Shown here: in pieces, positions 45,726-58,820 of the stretch | How the letters are laid out: each line of letters opens with the position of its first letter | Numbering within the stretch: position 1 is the stretch's first letter | Assembly: GCA_005656395.1 (NCBI GenBank) | Contig: SRSI01000048.1 | Coordinates: forward strand, 868,001 to 932,000 | Direction of reading: 5' to 3' | DNA: 64,000 nucleotides | Source of the DNA: Strongyloides papillosus | Taxonomy: Eukaryota; Nematoda; Chromadorea; Rhabditida; Strongyloididae | Made by a program: the position numbers and the translations under genes | Notes under the pieces: model-generated | Told to the model about the DNA's origin: nothing | The model's database searches: none | What the model saw: the letters and a program-made list of their open reading frames with translations, nothing else

Positions 45726-47972
45726 ATGGAGGAAGAATTTTGGAGAAAAAATTCTTTCAAAGAAGAAGTTTTTAGTAGTGGGAAAAAAAATTACCCCGAT
45801 ATTTGTGTATGTTTATTTATTTACACCTTTAAAATATTTATTTTACTATATTTTATAGTTATGTAAATATGATCTTAAGAATAGTAACTATAATAATAAT
45901 AAAAAAAGATTATTTGTTGTAAGGTTACTCCAAAGATTCATCTCATTCTTTCCTATCATTAGCTGGTTACCAAACTACAATGTAAAAGAAAATCTTATCT
46001 CTGATATGGTTTCTGGACTGACAACTGGAATAATACATGTACCACAAGGAATAGCATATGCTAAACTTTCAGGTGTACCTCCTGTATATGGATTATATGT
46101 TAGCTTTTTAGCACCTTTTTTTTATTTATTCTTCGGTACCTCACGTCATGCTAGTATTGGGAGTGTATCTTTTATTGCCCTCATGACAGGGGTTACTAAT
46201 GAGATGGTACAAGAGAAATATAAAATCGGGATCTTTGAACCTTTAAATAATGGTACATTTATTTATAGAGAAGGCGAAGAATGGAAAGGGAGTGTAACTC
46301 CGATTCAAATAACAACAACATTAACTTTTACAATTGGTATCATTCTCCTACTATCATCAATATTAAAATTAAAAGTCTTAACGACATACATGCCTGATTC
46401 ATTGATAAAGGGATTCACGACTGGTGCTGCTGTTCATGTTTTATTATCACAATTAGATGATATCCTTGGTGTTAATATTCCTAGAATTTCAGGATTTGGG
46501 AATGTTATCTTAAAATTAATTGCCCTAACACAACAAATACCTAATGTTAATTTTATCACCCTTCTTTGTAGTATCTTTACTATAGCATTCCTTTGGATAG
46601 GTGATATATTCATAACACCTTTTGTCAAAAGAAAAGTTAGCCCGAAATTAGTTATACCATTTGAAATGATAATTATGGCTTTTTTTATAGTAATGTCAAA
46701 TTTTTTTTATTTTAACCAAAATTTTAATGTTAATATTGTTGGGGAGGTCTCAAATACCCTTCCTAAACCAGAGGTACCAAATCTTAAGATCATCCCTGAT
46801 ATCATTATAAATGGTATTATGATAAGTATTGTTATTATGACTGTCCATTTATCAATGACAAAAATGTTATCAACAAATATGAATTATGAAAAAGATTTAA
46901 AAAGTGGACAGGAGTTGTATGCTATCAGTTTTACCTCAATTCTATCATCTTTCTTTCCCGTTTACCCTAACGCTTTAGCAATAGGAAGGACAATGGTCCT
47001 TGTTTCATCAGGGGGTAGGACACAATTAACAAATTTTTTCTCTGCGTCACTCCTACTTTTTGTTATCCTTTTTATTGGACCATTCCTTTACCACTTACCA
47101 ATGGTACTTTTTTTAAAACTTTTAATTATAATTAATATTTTTTAGTGTATTCTTTCATCAATAATTGCCTTTGCTTTACGATCAATATTTAGAAACTTAC
47201 TGTTAATAAGAAATATTTGGATAAGTAGTAGGTATGATGGAATGATATGGATCACCTCATTTCTGGCAACGGTCTTTACCGATATAGTTTATGGTTTAGT
47301 TATATCAATTGTATTTGCACTTTTTACAATAGTTTTGAGGACTCAAAAACCTAAATGGTTCTTACTTTTCCCTGTTTCTCCAAATTTTATGGCACCATTG
47401 ACGAAAAAGAAGAGTAAAAGTATTGGTGATAAGGTAAATAGTTTAGAAGATTGGGATTGCGATAGCTTGTGTTATCCACTTTTTGCTGTTCATAGATTTG
47501 AAGGACCATTAGTATTTACAAATGGAGATATATATCGAGATTCGTGTTATAATTCAATGGAAGAGTTAAAGGAAAGACTTAAGATTAAAAGTTCAACTGT
47601 TTCAAGGAATACTACATTAGTCTCCTCAACTATTGTTCTGATTCTTGATTTTTCAAGGATAACACAAATTGATCTGGCTGGTATTAAAGTTCTCAATGAA
47701 GTATGTGCTTATTTTTTAACTTATTTCAATATACATTTTTTTAGATTATAACTCATGCAGAAGTATTAAATATTCAATTAATTATTACCTCATTAAACCG
47801 TAAGTCATCTAATTCCAACAATTTAACACTTTCTTAAGATTCCATATCAAAGTCATTCAAAAAGGCAAGTATTTTAAAAAGAAAACTACCCATATATGAT
47901 AATGTTCAAAAAGCAATAAATTCTGTGATTAACTTCGATTACAATCTTCAGAATATTACACAAAAATTCTAA
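45726..47972 (+). CDS. SLC26/SulP anion transporter with STAS domain
   Basis: Exons 45726-45806, 45859-47103, 47146-47700, 47745-47799 and about 47854-47972; roughly 685 aa. Plasma-membrane exchanger family for sulfate, bicarbonate, chloride or similar anions. It opens with a short charged N-terminus, then FPIISWLPNYNVKENLISDMVSG, then GIIHVPQGIAYAKLSGVPPVYGLY (SulP signature), with about a dozen hydrophobic segments to about 47330. The cytoplasmic C-terminus is a STAS domain (FEGPLVFTNGDIYRDS ... ILDFSRITQIDLAGIKVL). The last exon has two possible acceptors: AG at 47839 gives an unlikely tail, AG at 47853 restores a family-like end with LPIYDNVQKAINSV; I prefer the second. Substrate specificity cannot be read from sequence. 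Confidence 0.88.
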
Positions 47973-48731
47973 ATATTTAATATCAAGAATTTATTTTATG
48001 TAAAAAAACAAGACGTATTTTGTATAAAATTTATCTTTCATTAAAATAAAAAAGGAACTTGAAATTACATCAATGTTTTTCAATAAATATTTCAATCCCA
48101 CACACCAGACATTATTTTTTTTAAAAACATATGATAAAATGTTTACCCTAAACTGAAATATTCTTCTATTTTTAAATAATAACATATAGATTCTTGTACT
48201 CTTGTTATTTATAGCACCAAAAAAGTTTGTTATTCGTATCACTTGTCAAAATTTACAGGTCCTTGTTTTCAAAATTAAATAACAAAATATTTTACCCGTA
48301 ATCAAGATTTATAAAATGTTAAAGTACACAAACACAAAACTTTACACAATTTTAATTTTTCACTATCCATATAAACAGCAATCAAAAAGTAATTTATTCT
48401 TTAATAAAATTTTTTTTGTTTACTTAACAATATTAAAAATTGATGAAATAAGAATGTGTCATCAGGAGGTAGTATAAAAAATCTTTTAAATTAAATAAAT
48501 TTTTTCTAACCTCCTTATGAGATGACATTTTATTAGTACATATAAAATTTTATCAATAAATGGAAAATTCATTATTAATATATGAGCAATTAATGTATTC
48601 TATAGTATCAATAAATAAATATATGTGTAAGCCCAACCTGAAAAATTAAAAAAGTTATAATAGAAACTTTTAGAAATATCTTATCATTTACCTCTCCTAT
48701 AATTTTGACTTATTTTTAATAATACAACATT
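47973..48731. other. intergenic
   Basis: No gene recognised between two same-strand genes. The minus-strand frame 47991-48242 lacks any family feature. Confidence 0.45.
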
Positions 48732-49712
48732 ATGACTATATCTAACATTCAAAATATTAATGAAAAGTTTGAGGTGGAGGATGCTGCATTGGAGGTTGCT
48801 GAAGTTTTAAGAAGTTACCCCTCTGATTATATACATATAAGAGAACTATTTTTGGATGTTATGCCAAAATATAATTTAAAGAAGATTGATAAGAAGTATA
48901 ATATTGACAAAGTTACTGTAAACAAACTTGTTAATGAATTGATTAAGAATGATGTTATTATGGTTAAAAGTTATGATAAGAATGGAGTACCTGATATTGT
49001 TAGAATAAAAAGGAATGATAAATGCTGTTCTCAGGTTCATCCTGAATCAATTAAGATTACTGAAAAAGATTTTTCACATGTTTCTAGTGAAAAAAATATT
49101 CATATTTATGAGGAACCAAAGTCTTTCAAAAATCACAGTCATACTCATTTAGAGGGTAGAGAAAAGCACCATCCTGAGGTTGTCTTTGAAGAACGTAAAT
49201 ACTATTTTATTACTAATGATAATAATAAAGAATATCACCATAGTCGTACTATTAAATCCAAAAACAGAAGGGGATTGTATGTTAATGATAAAGCAAAACC
49301 CGTTGGATATGTTGATCCAGTAACTAGAGACCATAGAAGGATATGTATTTTGAATGATAAATATAAACCATATCATCTAAAGAAGTACCCCTCAACAAGA
49401 GAAGCTTTTGTAGGAGAGGTAATTGATATGTTAACAGAGAATGGTGAAATGAGTGTCCCAGAGATTATACAATATTTTTGGAGAACTTATTATATCAATC
49501 TTGATTTAAATTATGTAAGTAAAAAATTCAAGTCATTTTTTTTAATCTATTTATATTCCCAGATCAACAGATTATTCAGAAGTGGTTACAATGACATAGG
49601 TTATGCTTTATACAATATCATTTCTGATATAACAATAAGAAAAGATAACGAATCTCGTGAAATGTACCTAAAATATACCCCCAAATATATGAGAGAATAT
49701 ATTTTAATATAG
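48732..49712 (+). CDS. unrecognised protein with two predicted helical DNA-binding-like regions
   Basis: Two exons, 48732-49514 and 49563-49712, 310 aa. The 48-nt intron has canonical GTAAGT and TTCCCAG borders; because it is a multiple of three without a stop, an unspliced reading would add 16 residues. Residues about 15-95 (EVAEVLRSYPSDYIHIRELF ... NKLVNELIKNDVIMVKS) and 225-300 (AFVGEVIDMLTENGEMSVPE ... INRLFRSGY) have the helix-helix-strand rhythm of winged-helix domains. A His-rich, low-complexity linker lies between (SHTHLEGREKHH). I do not recognise the family. A nucleic-acid role is only a guess. The start is the first ATG in frame. Confidence 0.72.
   Translation: MTISNIQNINEKFEVEDAALEVAEVLRSYPSDYIHIRELFLDVMPKYNLKKIDKKYNIDKVTVNKLVNELIKNDVIMVKSYDKNGVPDIVRIKRNDKCCSQVHPESIKITEKDFSHVSSEKNIHIYEEPKSFKNHSHTHLEGREKHHPEVVFEERKYYFITNDNNKEYHHSRTIKSKNRRGLYVNDKAKPVGYVDPVTRDHRRICILNDKYKPYHLKKYPSTREAFVGEVIDMLTENGEMSVPEIIQYFWRTYYINLDLNYVSKKFKSFFLIYLYSQINRLFRSGYNDIGYALYNIISDITIRKDNESREMYLKYTPKYMREYILI
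49515..49562 (+). other. 48-nt intron, multiple of three, no stop
   Basis: The GTAAGT donor and TTCCCAG acceptor bracket an A+T-rich 48-nt segment that stays open in the coding frame. Retention would insert 16 residues in a Lys/Phe-rich stretch without changing the frame downstream. Called as an intron from the strength of both sites and the change in composition. Confidence 0.7.
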
Positions 49713-51278
49713 ATATAACATTGATAATGAATAGTTTTTTATCACAATTGCGTCATCATTATTATATTGAAATGTAATCATACTAAGTACCATATACATT
49801 AAATAAATTTTTTTAAAAAATTATTTTATTTCCTTGTCTTTATATTTTTTTATTTATCTAATGATAATAAGATTACATCACACTTACAAATTATTTAATA
49901 GGCATCTAAAGTTTTATATATTTTATATGTATACATTTACAATTACTTCCGTTCTTGATATAATATAATAAAATGACGAATTTTGGAATCTATGATATAT
50001 TTGAAACAATTAAAATACATCAAGAAACTAGTCAAAAATTAATTTTTGAAACAATAATACAATAATTAATTTTCATTTAAAATATATACACATTTTTAAT
50101 AATATTTAAAAAAAATGTGGATTTTTTATTTATCATTTTTATATAGTTGTTGACATTTAAACTTTATTACATCAGTCATTCTGAAAAATTGAAATATTAT
50201 TAAGAATTTTTCTATCAATAAATGGTACTCATTGTAAATTTGTTTATATTTTATGTGGTTTTATTGTAAACAAAAAAAAAGGTTTTTTTCTTTGTTTTGA
50301 TTATCTTATCTTTGAAAAGATTTTGATAAAATTATAATGCCTACATTGAAAAGTTGGAAATGAGATAGATAAATATATATTTATATGTATATATTAATGT
50401 AAAGATAAATATTTTTAGTTAAATGTTATTACATTGATATGATTATTTTCAATCCCTTCTCATGGTCCCATTTCTATAAAATACCTTATAGTTTATTATA
50501 TATATCTTTGGTATACAAACATTCTATTAAATGATTATAATAAATGTTCAAAAATTTGACTAATAATTGGTAAATCAAAAGATCAAGAAAATATTCTTGT
50601 ATATAATAAACATATAACTTGATTACTCACGTGTTTAAAACTATTTATAAATTTTTTAAAAAAATCTATATGCAAAAATTTATATTCTAGAAAATGTGTT
50701 TCTTCTATTGTGATAAGGGTGAAAGAAGAAGAAGGTATTATGAGAAAAATGGAATAAATATTTCACTTTTTTGTAGGTAAAATTTAAAAAATGTGGTTTG
50801 GTGGGGGAAAAGAATTGAGAACAAGATTTATCATACCATCACACCTTCAAAGAATATAACATTCCATCCATAAACCATAAATTATTAATATACTAATTAT
50901 AAAAAAAGTTTATTTAATAAATTAAGAAAAATTTCAAAATATATTTTAAAAGATAAAATATAAACAGAAAAGTTTATTAATTATAAATTTAGAATAGTGA
51001 TACGAAGACAAATTAGATAACTAATTTTTATTATTTTTTTACATGATTTTTGTTATGTCTTTGAACTTTTCTCTCTATATAATAATATTAATATAAACAA
51101 AGATCTTTGTAATTTTGAGATTTCTGGGTATAAAAAAGAAAAATATATTAAATAATTGAATCTTTTAATGCGATTTTTTTTTGGATTTTTAGAAACATAA
51201 TTGAATTTGTGGTGATGCTGAGAAATATGATTATCATTTTGAAATTTTTGTTTAAATAATTATATATTGCCTCCTATA
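49713..51278. other. gene-free A+T-rich region
   Basis: About 1.6 kb between convergent genes with no recognisable feature. Confidence 0.45.
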
Positions 51279-51756
51279 CTATTTTCTTTTCAATCCAAAA
51301 TATCCAGAATCTACACGATCAAATGCTTTTTTATATATACCAAAATAACCGGAATCAACACGATCAAATGAACGTTTTCTTTTTTTAGCTCCAAGTCCAA
51401 AATAACCTGAGTCAACACGGTCAAATGCTCTTTTTGTAAGTGGTGCCTTCCTAATACTATCATCCTCATAATCTTCATCTGTCGGTAGACGGTGAAACAA
51501 GATACCTGGTATACTTCTTTTTATTATAACAATTTGTCTATCTCCATTTAGATTTCTATTTACATCCTCATCTTGAATCTCCTCACCATTTAAAGATAAT
51601 ATTAAATTATCACTAGAAAATGCTGGTTTTTGTAAAGAATACCTGACACCCTATAAAAAATTTTAATTAACTTAATAAATAATAAGCCTTTTATAAACTT
51701 ACTTCAAAGATAAGAATAAGAAATACTAGTTGAATGAAAATAGAAAATTTTGTCAT
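51279..51756 (-). CDS. nlp-8: neuropeptide-like protein precursor, nlp-8 type
   Basis: Two minus-strand exons, 51756-51703 and 51650-51279, 141 aa. Residues 1-18 form the signal peptide (MTKFSIFIQLVFLILIFE). After an acidic spacer come three near-identical C-terminal repeats: AFDRVDSGYFGLGA, SFDRVDSGYFGIY and AFDRVDSGYFGL, separated by KR, KKRKR, KK and KRK cleavage sites. C. elegans NLP-8 yields peptides starting AFDR or SFDR with a similar core, so this looks like its ortholog. The first repeat carries two extra residues (GA). None ends in Gly before the basic site, so amidation is not predicted. A possible further peptide between KR and the acidic segment (SIPGILFHRLPTDEDYEDD) is also bounded by basic residues. 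Expected in neurosecretory vesicles. Confidence 0.93.
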
Positions 51757-54700
51757 TTTTATACACTATAAGTTTATCTTCTTTTTGATAACTTAAATAA
51801 TAAAATATAGAATTATTATCTCCGCCTAAGAGTTTTTGAAAACAAAAAATAAAATTTTTGTTATTTATGAAGAAACTAAAATGATAAAATAATTATATAC
51901 AAAAAAAGTTTAATAAAAATAGAAACTTTAAAATGGAGTAGATTTATTAAATTAATCAACATAACATTATATAAATTGAATATATAATGGATTAATATTT
52001 CAAAACATTTTCTACAAGATATCAAAAAAATGTACTTAAAAAACATTAGTACAATCGTATTTTCATCCCCGTTATCATATAAAATACCTTATTTATAAAT
52101 GTTTATACTATAAAATTGTTAACTTATTCAAAACATGGAAAAAAGATAATTACTAAATCTCAAATCTTTTTGATATTTTATTATAAAATCCACCTAATAT
52201 ATAGTAGTTTTGATTGCTCCCCCTAAATAAATTAAGTGTAGTTTAATAAATGATACTATTCTCCTCCCACCACCCCCCAAAAAAAGATGATGGATAGAGG
52301 TTTTTGCTGTTTGATGTGTGCATTTTAAATGATGTTATTATTATAAGAAAAAGAATGGAGAAGTTAATGGGTGTCTTTATCACGCCATTCTGGATATGTT
52401 ATAATATTGAAATGAATTGCCATTATTTTGTTAATAAATATAATAATTAAGGAGTCTTATGAATTTTAAATAACGATTCATATAATGTAGTTTCCATTTT
52501 TATAGTTAAGAAAGATATTAAAATAATATGAAAAGTAAATGAGTTTACCTAAAGAAGATATAAATTATAATGGGCTATCTTATCAAAAAAAAACTTAATA
52601 TATACGTTCACTCTAGAATTGGATAGAAGGAAATGCTTAATAATGGGAAACATATAGAAATGAAATTAGTAATATAAAGAACTCCACCTTTTTATGTTAT
52701 AAATAAAAAGGAATTAACTCAAAATGATAAGAATAATTAAATAAATATAATAATTTAAAAAGATTTGACAAGAATTTGGTAAAGAAATATAAATGGAATA
52801 AGCTACTATTGGATGGGAGAGAAGAAGTACAAAAAAAAAGAATCCTTTCTAATAGGATAAAGTATATTAAGGAAAAGAGAGAGAGGTAGTGAGAGATAAA
52901 AGATGATCATTGAATCATTATTTCAAATTTTTATAGTTGACCTTCTCCTCACTCTTCATGATATTTTATATTCAAAGAAATCTTTGCACTTTTTATTAAT
53001 GAACCTCTCCTCTTACCTATCTATTATAAATTAATACTCCAAGAATTTTATTAAAATATTTCATAGGTACAAAAAAAAGAAGAATGTTTATGATATGTAC
53101 AGGCTTTCGCGTGGATGTATATATGATTCATTCACCTAATATTTTTAAATCACCCACCACCAACCTTAAAATATGATTGATATTTTGTTTGTAACTTTTA
53201 AAATTACATTACTCAGTAAATTCTTTAAAAAAAACGAAATTTCAAATATTTGATGATATCATACACCAAAAAGTGCCAATCTTTTGTAAAAATGTAATAA
53301 TTGTTTTGTTTACAAATAAATATTTTAAAATATTTTATTTTTAGAAGTTGTCTTATGTGATTATGTATGATATTTTATTTATTATTTTAATAACATTCAT
53401 GGACGCCTACGTTTTATCATTATTAGATGAAATAGATTGTTATAAGAAGTTAATTATAAATATATTACCGAAATATATTTAATTTCTTAAAAATTCCATA
53501 TATTTTAAGGGGTAAATGAAAGAGAGAGAGATTGGTAAAGGAAAAATTTAGGTTGAAATGAAATTTTTTATAATGATATGATAAATATAGAAACAGATAT
53601 ATAAAAATGTTATATATTTGGTTAAGAAATAATCAAATTTTTTATTAATGGCATAAGCATGATTAACTTTATAATAAAGTAAATTTATGGGAATAGGACT
53701 AAAAAGGTATTATAAGGATATTTATAATAAGTGTGATTTTAAATATTTCACGGGATTATTTAACTTTTGAACTATTAATATTTATCTAAATTTAATTTTC
53801 AAATTACCCCACATTAAATTTGTTTTTCTTTTCCCCTTCTTATCTTTGGGGTTTTTTAAAGTTTCAAATATCATTAAGGTAAAGATTTAATAATAAGTTA
53901 TTTATATTTGTTCAAGTAGCTGAAAGATTGACAATTATATAAATAAATAAACTAAAAAAAGCTCATAAACTTTATTATTAGCTTCATAGAAGAAAAAACC
54001 TTATCTTGTGATGAGAGATTAAATTTATATTAAAAGTAAAAAAAGTTAATAGAAGTTTAATTATAAACGATTTCCAAATTTATGGCATCCGATTAAAGAT
54101 CATCTTCCTTATCATGAGGAAACAAAATAAAATCTTATCAAAGGAACAAGTATAATAAAATTTAAGTAGTAAAAAGGAAAATAAAATTAAATGATTGATA
54201 AATTTTTAATCACTTTTCTCCCATTTCTAATCATATTATAATCATATACCAATTAATTAATGAAAATAATTGATATATCATACATTTTTAACAATGCTTT
54301 CTATGTTAAAATACAATGTAATATGATAAGAAAAAGGTAAAAAGAAAAAAAAATTAATTTGGCCATTCATTGGTAATAGCTGTAAAACTTAAGCAGTAAA
54401 CACTGATAAAAGATTATAGTAGAAAGTTTTGCAAATACCATAATAAAGATAATCAAAATATTACTTGTGCAAATAGTTTTGTATACCTATAACTTTAATT
54501 AAATAATTATCATATAAATATTTGATAATAAATACCGTTTCTCCCTTTAAACTGGTGATATTATTATATTAGTTTTGAATATTATAAGCTAATTTTCAGG
54601 TAAAATTAATAATGGAAATTATTTGCATATAAAATTAAAAAAAGTTATATTTGAATTGAAAAAAAAAACACATAAATAATTAATATATAATTTGATAGAA

Positions 54701-57565
54701 ATAATTTTTTTTAACAGTAATATGATTTACCATTTTTTTACGCCTATTAAAGCATTTAAAGTTAATATATTTATACATAGAAAATAATAATATTTTTATA
54801 AACAAAAAAGTATTCCTATAACGTCTTGTTATTTAATTTTATATTCTCTTTGAAAATTTTAAGATTAAAAACATATCATATAATCGTATAAGAAGATTTG
54901 TATGAATTTGAAATCAAAAGAATTAAATAAAATACGGAAATATTAATGAAATAGTTATGGAAAATATTACATTTATTAGAAATAATAGATAAATTTTTGT
55001 TAAAGTATATCTCTTGTATAATAAGAAGATTAAGGTAAAAATTAATAAGAAGTGTATGGAGATGAGTATTAGCTGACATATAGACGTATCGATGTTAATT
55101 AATAAAGATTTGCACTTTTAAATATATACCAACTCTTAAAATTACTCATATATATAGGGTATACTATTACCTTAAGTATATGAACGTTGATCAAGGATAT
55201 TGTTCCACGAAGAGGAACACTTACTTCTATGTTGTATGCGTATTAAAATACACCTTTTTTCGAATAATCTACCACGAATACTTTTTTTTCCAATGATACA
55301 CCTAAAAAAAGGAGTATAACGATGTTTTTTGATAAAATTATCATACTTGTCATTTTTCCGTAACAATATACATTCCACTTTTTTTTTATTATAAACTTAT
55401 CAACTAAATGTTTATAACTTTTTAAATTTGTTTACCTAATAATTATTTAATCTTTAAACCATTTTACTTAATGGAATATTTTAATTTTTTGTTAATTTTA
55501 TTTAATACGTAAAAAATGTTTAGTATTATCACCCAATTTTTAAACTACATTCCATCCACGCATTAATAATACTTATTAATGTGTGTAAAAATTTTGTATT
55601 TGCAAGGTTACCTTCAAATAAAATTATGGAAGTATGATATAATTTTTTTCCTGCATCAAGAGAACAAAAAAAAACAAGAAGGTGTGGGAAGGATCCATGT
55701 AATTTTTTAATATTACTTTGGAAAAGAATTAGTTTGTTTTGGTGAAAGTGTAAATTATGGGTATCAAAACATAATCACGTAAAACTTGTAGTATGTACCT
55801 TTAATTAAATTGTAGAAAAACAACTATAAGTATGCATTAACAAAATTTCTAGAATATTTTTTTCTTGCTTCTTACTACAAATTTTTCTAAATATATTTTT
55901 ATTTGTAACCACATGATATGTGAAAATATTTTTAGAATATCGGGAAAATATTTTCCTAGAGATGATCAAGAATTAGAAATATTTAATTTATAAAAAAGTG
56001 GTATTTGAAACGTGAAATGTTGTAGTGAGGATGACTCAAAAAAGTTTATAATATATAAAAAATATATGAATATCAAAAAAATGCTTTAATTTAACATCTT
56101 CGTAAAATAAAGTTTTTTTTATCATCTCCCTAGTGATTTATTATTACTCCTATTATAAAGAAGTGTGAAAAAAGAAATTCTTCCTTTGCCTTCTGGATGT
56201 AAAGTAATTTTAATATTTTCAAGCTTTTTTCTAAATTAAAAATGACATCAAAAAAGATGATATTATTTTTAGGATAATTAGTTTTTTACATAAATTTCAT
56301 TTTTGAGATTAGGGTATTGATTATAGGATATTTTAAAAGTTGCTAGTTTCCCTTTTTAAAAGTTAATTTCAATGATCGAGGGAAAAATGATGGTAAAATT
56401 ATAGATATTTATTAATAAAGTTGAATAATATTATCAATTATTCATTAATTCGTCTCGTGGAAAAGAAATAATTATAAAGGAAATAGATTTTGCTATATTT
56501 CTCCGTTAAAAAGAAGTTTTGTATTATTTGGTGGTAAGATAGTGAAACTATATTAGAAATATTAAATAAAAGAATATTTTAATAGAAGTAGTTCCTAATC
56601 AAAATTTTTAAATTTTTTAGACAGCTTTCAAAATATTTACTTAAAAAATGAAAAAAATGTGAATTTAATAAATATCATTATGAGGAGAATTTTTTCACTA
56701 CAATTCAAAAGAAAGTACGGTAATAATAGATAATTACTTCCAACCATACTATCTATATATATTTTTTCCATAAAAATTCAGGAACAACACAAAATATTGT
56801 GTATGTTTTTGAATGACAACAAAAATTTCACTAACAACACTAAAAGGAAGTATAAATAAAGTAAAAAAATAAGTAATTAAACAAATGCAATTTTTTTGAA
56901 GGCATATAAATAATTTATAAAATTAAGTCATTCGAAGACGTAATTTTTTGAACGACAGGTGGATTAACCTAACATTAAAATTCCTTGAAAGTAAAGTAAT
57001 GAATATATTCCTTTAAGTTATTTTTTTCATCAAATGCCTTGTTGACAGATGGTAAATATACGCTTCAAAAATTTTTCTGACGTAACTTTGCAATATTTTC
57101 AACGATTCTATAAATAGGTTTGATAAAGAATTATTAATAAGCAACTATTTTATAGATGAATGATTTTTTACTTCAAGTTAATGATATTTGTTTTGGTAGG
57201 TAATAACAAAAACAGTTTTTTTAAATTGTTGTTTCATGATTATAAATTCAAAATGTTCATTTATAAATAGATTGATAATTTAAAATGTTTTCTCGTAAAC
57301 GTTGGGAGTTATTTTCTAAAAATAGCTTCAAATATCATTCAAGTATATGATAGACAATGCACTTTGATATCTTTTTGAACTATTAAATATTGACACTATC
57401 TTATCACGATATAAAAACAAAAATTTATTAATTAAGTGATAATGTCCTTAAAAAATCAATTGGGAAATAGTTGATAACGAGACATTTCATTACTTTTGAC
57501 TACTATAAAAATCGTTTCGAAAGAAATATCAATTACTATTTTCTTTATTTGTAATTTTAATCGTC
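51757..57565. other. 5.8 kb gene-free region
   Basis: No coding region passes inspection on either strand; frames at 54876-55079 and 55172-55378 (both minus) have no domain, signal peptide or splice-linked partner. No RNA gene or transposon was recognised. It includes the 5' flank of the neuropeptide gene, where long regulatory regions are plausible. Confidence 0.45.
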
Positions 57566-58604
57566 ATGTTTCCCAAGAATATTGCTATTATTGGTGAAGG
57601 CGTTATTGGGGTATCCTCTGCTCTAGCTATCAGTGAAAAATTCCCCCAATCAATGGTATCATTCATTTCCTCTTCATCAATTACCTGAAACTTTTTAGAT
57701 CACCATTTTCCATGATCGTCCATTCACAAAGACATGTAGTTATGGACCAGCAGGACTTTTCCGTCTTGATGACGGAAATTTAAAACCACTAGCAAAAGTA
57801 ACATTTGAAAGAATGGCTTATCTTGAAAAGACTAAAGGTCCAGAAACAGGAATAAAACTTCTAAGTGGACATATCCAATCTGATGATGAAGAAAGATTAA
57901 AACACCAGGAAAGGAATATGGCGGATATCGTCTATAACTTTAGATGGTTAACAGATCGAGAAAAAACTTTACTTTTCGTTAATCCATCAAAATATTGCAT
58001 CCATTATACAGCATATGCATCAGAGGGAAAAAAATTTGTACCTTGGATGAAAAACATCCTTCTCAAGAAAGGTATTACATTTACTCAGAAAGAAATAAAT
58101 AATGCTAACGAGATAGGAAAAGATTATGATGTTGTTGTTAATTGTGGGGGATTAAATGGAGGAAAGATTAGTGGAGATGATGACTCAGTATATCCTGTAC
58201 GTGGTGTAGCTCTTGAGATTGACAGTGTATGGCACAAGCATTTTAACTACAAAGATTTTTCTACTTTTACAATTCCAATGTCAAATTCTGTTGTTTTGGG
58301 GACCGTTAAACAGGACTATAGAAATGACACGGAAATAACTGATGAGGATAGAAAAGAAATTTGGGAAAACTATCTGAAAATTCATCCTACCATAAAGAGT
58401 GCCAAAATAATAAGTGAATGGTGTCATGTAAGACCCGGAAGAAAAAACCTAAGACTTGAAAGTGAGATTAGACAGCTTGATAATGGTAAAAATTACCTTT
58501 TGATTAACAATTATGGACATGGAGGAAATGGTTTTACACTTCACTGGGGTTGTGCTATGAAAGTTGTTGAGTTTATTGAAAATAAATTAAAAAGTAAAAT
58601 ATAA
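57566..58604 (+). CDS. ddo: D-aspartate oxidase / D-amino-acid oxidase
   Basis: Two exons, 57566-57655 and 57699-58604 (43-nt intron), 331 aa, the normal size of the family. A peroxisomal flavoenzyme oxidising D-aspartate or other D-amino acids to the keto acid, ammonia and hydrogen peroxide. The N-terminus carries the FAD-binding GxGxxG (IIGEGVIGVSSALAIS). YDVVVNCGGL, YPVRGVAL, the substrate arginine region WCHVRPGRKNLRLE and the C-terminal FAD block YGHGGNGFTLHWGCA are all present. The last three residues, SKI, are a PTS1-type peroxisome signal. D-aspartate versus neutral D-amino-acid preference cannot be settled; the general look is closer to DDO. It starts a same-strand run with URI1 216 bp downstream. 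Confidence 0.93.
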
Positions 58605-58820
58605 TTTTGGTATTTCAAAATATTTATACCTCATTAAACTTATCTTTTTTATATCTTAACGTGAAACATTGCAACATATTTGGAATAAAATGTCTTTTGA
58701 TAATAAAATTTAGTATTACATTGGGAAAATAATATTATTTTATTAATTTTTATTTAAAACTTTAATCTACATCTTATTTTTCCTATCTTAAACTTTCTTG
58801 AGGGTTTTTTATCTTTAAGA

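Noticed and set aside
55172..55378. Minus-strand frame of 68 codons, basic composition
   Set aside because: No recognisable motif, no ATG context or splice partner; probably chance in a gene-free region.
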